From Ampelocalamus luodianensis (taxonomy: Eukaryota; Streptophyta; Magnoliopsida; Poales; Poaceae), in assembly GCA_036346255.1 (NCBI GenBank), contig CM070625.1, positions 34,228,520-34,292,519 of the forward strand: DNA of 64,000 nucleotides, written 5' to 3'. Shown piece after piece: positions 58,300-64,000 of the stretch. A program made the translations under genes and the position numbers. How positions within the stretch are numbered: the first letter of the stretch is position 1; every line of letters starts with the position of its first letter. Under the pieces are notes generated by a model that was not told where the DNA came from, did no database searches, and was given only the letters and a program-made list of their open reading frames with translations.

Positions 58300-59265
58300 G
58301 TGATGGTTTTCTCCCAATCCATACCTCGTATGGTGTTTTGTCCTTATTTTTGTTAGGAACTCTATTTAATACATGATTAGGCGTTAGCAAAGCCTCCCCA
58401 CCATGCCTTAGGTAAACCCGCGATGTCTAACATGGCATTCACCAAGTCGATCAAAGTGCGGTTTTCCTTTGGCAATCCCATTTGACTCGGGAGAATAAGG
58501 AGGAGTCCTCTCATGTATAATGCCATGTTCCTCACAAAATACGTCAAATCGTTTGAGAAATACTCTCACCACGATCGACCTAAGTCTTTTATCTTTCATT
58601 TTAACGGTTTTCAACTTCGCCTTATAGATTCTAAAATAGTCTAAAGCCTCGTCTTTCGTTTTCAATAAATACACATAACGAGAACCTAGTTGCATCATCA
58701 ATCAATGTCATGAAATATCGTTTTCCACCCTTCGTTAACATTCCATTCATCTCGAAAGATCTAAATATCGTTTTCCACCCTTCGTTAACATTCCATTCAT
58801 CTCGAGAAAGATCTTGGATCTTTCGAGATGAATGGAATGTTAACGAAGGGTGGAAAACGATATTTCATGACATTGATTGATGATGCAACTAGGTTACTCA
58901 TATGTGTATTTATTGAAAACGAAAGACGAGGCTTTAGACTATTTTAAAGTTGAAAACCGATTAAGCAGAAAGATAAAAGACTTAGGTCGATCGTGGTGGA
59001 GAGTATTTCTCAAGCGAATTTGACTTATTTTGTGAGGAACATGGCATTATACATGAGAGGACGCCTCCTTATTCTCCCGAAGTCAAATGGGATTGCCAAA
59101 AGGAAAACCGCACTTTGACTAACTTGGTGAATGCCATGTTAGACAACGGGTTTACCTAAGGCATGGTGGGGAGGCTTTGCTAACGTCTAATCATGTATTA
59201 AATAGAGTTCCTAATGAAATAAGGACAAAACACCATACGAGGTATGGATTGGGAGAAACCATCAC
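58300..59265. repeat. Large inverted repeat (hairpin) of copia integrase sequence
   Basis: The left arm 58,300-58,810 is the reverse complement of the right arm 58,815-59,265. The loop is nearly absent (around gatcttggatc, 58,810-58,820). The left arm has a 50-bp tandem duplication (aaatatcgttttccaccctt at 58,713 and 58,763) that the right arm lacks, which explains the length difference. Both arms encode the integrase stretch with CEEHGIIHERTPPYSP and an SNG motif. Confidence 0.85.
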
Positions 59266-61728
59266 TTTCTTATTTGCGTACATGGAGGTGCTTGGCGAAA
59301 GTCAATGTGCCAATAACTAAGAAACGCAAGCTTGGACCTAAGACGTGGATTGTGTCTTTCGGGATATGCTAATCATAGTATTGCCTATAGATTTTGATAG
59401 TTAAAGCCGAGGTACCGACATGCATGTTGGTACAATTATGGAGTCTCGAGATGCAACATTCTTTGAGAATATCTTTCCAATGAAGGATACACATAACACT
59501 ACTAGCCAACCCTCCAAATAATTCCCAGTTCAATCACACCACAGAACCTTTTGAACATACACATGAACTTGTCAATGAGGAGGATGACAGTGGAGCTCCT
59601 AGAAGGAGCAAGAGACAAAGGATAACCAAATCCTTTGGTGATGATTTCACTGTGTACCTTGTGGACGACACTCCCAAGTCTATTTTAGAAGCATATGCAT
59701 CTTCGATGCGGACTCTTCGGAAGGAGGTCATCAGTAGTGAAATGGATTCCATTATCACTAATGCAACTGGGAGTCGAGATAGACCCTATGGGTGCAAACA
59801 CAGTAGGATGCAAGTGGGTGTTCAAAAGAAGCTTAGGTCCGATGGTACTATTGAAAAGTACAAGGCTCGGCTTGTTGCGAGGGCTACACTCGAAAGAAGG
59901 CGAAGATTTCTTTGACACTTACTCACTGTTGCTAGGTGACCACAATCGAGTACTACTTGCTTTGGTCACCTCACATGGTCTTCTCGTTCATCAAATGGAC
60001 GTTAAGACAACTTTTCTTAACGAGAGTGGATGAGGAAATTTACATGGAACGACTGATGGATTTGTAGTAGAAGGTCAAGAAGGCAAGGTGTTAAAGCTGT
60101 TGAAATCTTTGTATAGTCTAAAACAAGCTCCTAAGCGATGGCATGAAAAGTTCGATAGAACAGTGACATCTGCAGCCATTGTCAATGAGGCGGATAAATG
60201 TGTATACTATCGCTATGGTGGGGTGAGGAGTTATTCTCTGCTTGTATGTGGATGACATCACGATTTTTGGGACAAACATCAATGTGATAAATGAAGTCAA
60301 ATTATTCTTGTCTCAAAATTTTGATATGAAATATCCGGGAGTGGTGATGTTATTCTAAACATTAAATTGGTTAGAGGTGAGGATGGGATTACACTTTTGC
60401 AATCTCATTATGTGGAAAAGGTCTTGAGCCGTTTTGGTTTTTCCGATGCAAGCCTTCTCCAACACCTTATGATCCTAGCGTGTTACTTCGTAAGAATAAG
60501 AAAATTGCTAGGAATCACCGGAATACTCTCGATAATTGGCTCTCTTATGTACCTAGCTAGTGCAACAAGGCCGGACATCTCTTTTCTTGTGAGCAAGTTG
60601 AGTCGGTTTACATCTAACCCGGAGATGATCACCGGAAGGCACTTGAGCGAGTGTTGCGCTATCCGAAGGTACCTCAACTTTGGACTTCACTATCTTTGGG
60701 TACCGTCGGTCTTTGGAGGGTTATAGTGATTACAAGCTGGATCTCGATCTTTGATGAGATCAAAGCCACTAGTGGATATGTTTTCACTATTGGTGGTGGT
60801 CTTTGTTTCATGGAGGTCTTGCAAGCAGACCATTTTGACGAGGTCAACCATGGAAGCGTAACTTGCGGCACTAGACCTTCGCTATTGTTGAGCGAGAATG
60901 GCTACGGATCTATTGATGGATCTACCTACGGTAGAAAAGCGATGCGCTATCCTCATGAATCGTGATAATCAAACCGTTATCGCTAAAGTGAACGTTCTAA
61001 GAATAATATGAAATCGTCTAGGCATGTCAAGAGACGATTGAAGTCAATCGAGAAATTGAGAAACTCGGAGTTATAACCTTGGATTACATCCAAACGACTA
61101 GAAACTGCGAATCCATTCACAAAGGGACTATCACGAAATGTGATAGATAGTGCATCGAAGGAGATGGGTAAGAGACCCATGTGAGTTATCTATGGTAGTA
61201 ACCCAACCTATGTGATCGGAGATCCCGTGAATTAGGATCTGAAAAAACAATCCATCGATTAACTGAGAGAGTAATTTCAACCCTTTCTATGTGAAGATGC
61301 AATATTCTCAAAAAAGCTGCAAGGCAGGTTGGTTAAGGCCTTAATGTGTTCCATTGGCTCGAAGCGAAGACGTTATCTGCGAACGTTCTTGAAAGAACAC
61401 ACCTATATGAGCATTGATCATAGTCGCAGCTCTATGAAGATTTTGGGAAATCTCCTACTAAGCTCATGAAGAGACCAAGGAGTATGACTTATACGCCCAA
61501 CCGAGGGGTAGCCTCATCATGCCTAGTATCGATTAAGACTTCAAGTGAAGCTTGCTTGCACCAAACTTGCAATTCAAGGCATAGTCCATTGTTCAAGTTG
61601 TAAGTAAGTGTAGCTTGGAGTTCTAGGTGGATGTTCAACCTTAATTGGTCTCCATCGAAACAACGATATATAAGCAAGACATTGGAATTCGAGCAAATCT
61701 CTGTGGGACTTTGAGATCTCGTGGGGAT
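58816..61728 (+). pseudogene. Copia pol remnant, plus strand (IN, RT, RNase H)
   Basis: From the hairpin rightward: integrase (RYFMTLIDDATR, 58,858; FEEHGIIHERTPPYSP-like), linker with RRSKRQRITKSFGDDFTVYL (59,605), reverse transcriptase (GCKWVFK and DGTIEKYKARLVA, 59,800-59,880; LVHQMDVKTTFLN, 59,985; SLYSLKQAPKRWHEKF, 60,110; catalytic LYVDDITIFGTN, 60,243) and RNase H (YLASATRPDISFLVSKLSRF, 60,550; a TSGYVFTIGGG motif, 60,770). Upstream gag and protease are absent. Reading-frame breaks are many and cluster at altered CAG/CTG sites, such as GYTQKEGEDFFDTYS becoming frameshifted at 59,885. Confidence 0.85.
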
Positions 61729-62640
61729 TGTTGGATTATGTGGGCCTAGCCCATATAAGAAGAATAATTCCTAAATTAAATCTCAAAGGCCCACTCATGC
61801 AAAGGAAGGTTGCATGTGAACTTTAGTACCATATTGCTAGTTCTAGGAGAGGAAGACCACCTTAAAGGGATGGTGCACTCCTAGTCACTTGAGGCATGTG
61901 TGGGAGAGAACTAGAGGAACACACGCGCGCTTCGCCTCGCCTCGCCTCGCCGGGCACGGCCGGCGGCGAGGCAGCGAGCGGCGCGCTACGCGCCACGGCT
62001 TGCGTGAATGGTCCGCCCAAATCGGCGTCAGTGCTTGCTTGCGACGCGCTTCCTTTGCGCTTTATCTTTTCTTTGTTTTGTGTGGCGGTGAATCGGATCG
62101 ATTCTGAGACTAATCCGTTTGATTCACGAGTTATGGAGAACGTGCGGCGTCTTGATCACACGTCCCGATTCCTCCATAAATCTTGAATCGCCGCCTCCAT
62201 ACAGACGAAATCAATCTGGGTTTTCGCCTCTTCCATTGTATCGCGCCGTTCTCGTAGTCTACTCGCCCCGCTCGCCGCGTGCACTGCCGTTCGGGAAGCG
62301 AGTCTCGAGAACCGCCGCCAAGTTTTGCAGGGAGGCGAATAATGTTTTTGGAAGCGCTGCGCGATCGCTGTTGTAGCTCGCTCGTCTTCCTCGACGCCGG
62401 CCGGCGAATCGTCATCGACTTCGTGTCATCCACACCGTGCTGCGGTGTCACCATCGACAAGCCGTCGAACGAGAATCATCGATGCAACGGTCATGTTCTC
62501 CGTTTTAGATCTGTTCATGTTCCTTTTCTTGGTTGACATGACTAGATTTGTTATGCCTATGATGGTTCTGTTATTTTGCGTGCATGATGTCATGATTAAT
62601 TTATGGAATAAATTGAACCTACATGTGCTTATATGTCTCC
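61729..62640 (+). mobile_element. Copia 3' LTR
   Basis: After a polypurine tract (gtggggat, 61,721) the LTR begins TGTTGGATTATGTGGGCC. It runs through a GC-rich middle to an AT-rich end with tttatggaataaattgaacc near 62,600. The precise end is uncertain because no partner LTR is in the window. The GC-rich middle has short ORFs without recognisable domains. Confidence 0.6.
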
Positions 62641-63553
62641 ACCTCGCTCGGCCCACCCTTTCCCTCGCCCGTAGCCCAGCCTATGGCCGCTGTTGTTGCT
62701 ATGTGGGACCCACCTGTCAGCCGAGTTCGACCCTTCCCCGTCCTCATCTCCGTCTCCGACATGGCCTCAGCACCGCGTATGAGTTGAACTCCTCTCTGCC
62801 CTTTAAAACCTCCCAGCGTCCTCCGGTTTCTGCACCCCGAGCCGCTTTGCATCTCAAAGCCCTAGTCGTCGCCTCGAGAACAGCCTCAAAGTCACCGGGA
62901 GCGAAGTTCCAAGTCGTCGATCCACCATCATCTTCATTTTTGTTTTGCGCCACTGCCACCACCTTCGAGTCCACGACGCACAGATGTACTCTGCCCCTTC
63001 GTCTGTTTCGCCGGAGCACCACCAAAGCTCCAACTTCGTCGAAGGCCAAAGCCCGCCACCGCTTCGAGCTCACCGTCGACCGCCTCCATCCCTCCCCGAC
63101 CTCAGGGCAAGTCCCAGTGAGTTCGTCGCCATCTCCTCTACCTAACCCGCCTTGCCACCGTTCGCTGTCGACCCTCGGTCCCAGCAAAGCCACCGCCATC
63201 GTCGTTGACGTGTCTACCGCGTCAGCAGCCACCTTAGCCAGCCAGTCATCCTAGTCAGCCGCCCACATGTCCGCCGTGTGGATGCCTACATCATCCTAAG
63301 CCAAACCCTAGCCGTGGACATGGTTCATCGTGAGCCGTGTCTCTGCTAAATCGGTCCCACCTGTCAACACTGTTCCGTGAACCCGGTGCACCGTGCGTCG
63401 TAAACCTTTTTCGTGGACTTGGTCTATAAACTATGGGCTCACTTGTAAGTGACCCAAATTCTTTTCCTTTAGAAATTAATTCCTACCGAAATTCAATTCT
63501 CTTGCTGATGCAGTAATTCAGAATTTTCTTTAGAAAAAATTCCACAAATCTTG

Positions 63554-63586
<33 letters not shown>

Positions 63587-63590
63587 TTAT

Positions 63591-63651
<61 letters not shown>

Positions 63652-64000
63652 GAGAGCTCGGTCTCCTTCGTTTGAACTCCAATTCAGCCCATTCAAGTTT
63701 CTAAAATCGTATAAAAATCGAGCTATTTCTTCGAAAGCTAGTTTTGTTAGTTTTGGATTTTATTTAAATTTTATTTTGGATTTATTTGTGCTTCATTCGT
63801 TTTTCTCTCCCTCTCATTTAGACAACGATTTTTAAGGAGCAGGAGCAAGATTTGAAGATCAAAGTGTGGTAATTGAGCAAGGCTAAGGTAAATCGTAATC
63901 CTTTAACCATATTGAACCTATGTTTTCAACAGTACAATGTTTTATATCAACGACTTTTGGAGTAGTTAATCAGCTATTTGTCATTATACCACCTTGATTA
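62641..64000 (+). other. GC-rich ORF-bearing stretch and LTR-like sequence
   Basis: 62,445-63,254 is open on the plus strand (about 269 codons), with proline, serine and alanine-rich low-complexity content and no recognisable domain, so I treat it as probably non-coding. From about 63,420 to 64,000 the sequence is AT-rich and similar in style to the long gypsy LTR at 49-53 kb. Confidence 0.35.
63558..63650 (+). repeat. (CT)n and (TA)n microsatellites
   Basis: A (CT)n tract of about 14 units (63,558-63,586) is followed, after tttatctta, by an uninterrupted (TA)n of about 28 units (63,595-63,650). The open frame that runs through it is an artefact of the repeat. Confidence 0.95.

Noticed and set aside
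62445..63254. 269-codon plus-strand ORF
   Set aside because: It starts in an AT-rich LTR end and runs into GC-rich low-complexity sequence, with an equally long open frame on the other strand; no domain is recognisable.
63551..63835. ORF encoding alternating Ile-Tyr and Ser-Leu
   Set aside because: It is simply the translation of the (CT)n and (TA)n microsatellites.

Overview
The window looks like the genome of a grass, close to rice (Oryza). It has short exons with GT-AG introns, GC-rich 5' coding ends, TA-flanked Stowaway MITEs, and a dense nest of copia, gypsy, LINE and hAT elements of cereal type. No rRNA, tRNA or CRISPR locus was seen.

Main gene (minus strand, 45,539 to 15,088). I could thread 36 exons into one open frame of 4,554 nt (1,518 codons) with no internal stop. 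Exons 3-36 encode the HEAT-repeat region and the start of the FAT region of the growth-control kinase TOR. The rest of FAT, the FRB domain, the kinase and FATC are not in the window. The next expected exon was not found anywhere between 15,087 and 1, so the gene either continues past the left edge across an intron of more than 15 kb, or is a truncated copy. Two features suggest a duplicate or chimera. The first two exons resemble the N-terminus of a mitochondrial porin (VDAC) rather than TOR, and several residues that I remember as invariant in plant TOR are changed. The introns carry Stowaway and Tourist-like MITEs, four hAT-type non-autonomous elements with perfect 8-bp target duplications, two solo gypsy LTRs with perfect 5-bp target duplications, LINE 3' ends and a nearly complete copia element.

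Left flank (1-14.4 kb). This is a mosaic of two LINE copies, a truncated hAT transposase gene with a 193-bp internal duplication, two copies of a short-LTR non-autonomous retrotransposon, an unrecognised ORF broken by a hAT-type element, a gypsy 3' remnant, and a complete non-autonomous copia-type element with paired LTRs, a 5-bp target duplication and a gag remnant.

Right flank (46-64 kb). A minus-strand copia element with LTRs at 46.3 and 57.9 kb is split by a plus-strand gypsy element (49.2-56.9 kb). It is followed by a plus-strand copia remnant whose 5' end is inverted into a hairpin of about 0.5 kb per arm, then that element's 3' LTR and LTR-like sequence with long CT and TA microsatellites.

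A cross-cutting oddity is that in several retroelements CAG and CTG trinucleotides are nearly absent and appear as CG, CGA or TCG, often breaking reading frames. The TOR exons do not show this. Either CHG-context decay or a sequencing artefact at methylated CHG sites could explain it, so frameshift calls in these elements should be treated with caution.
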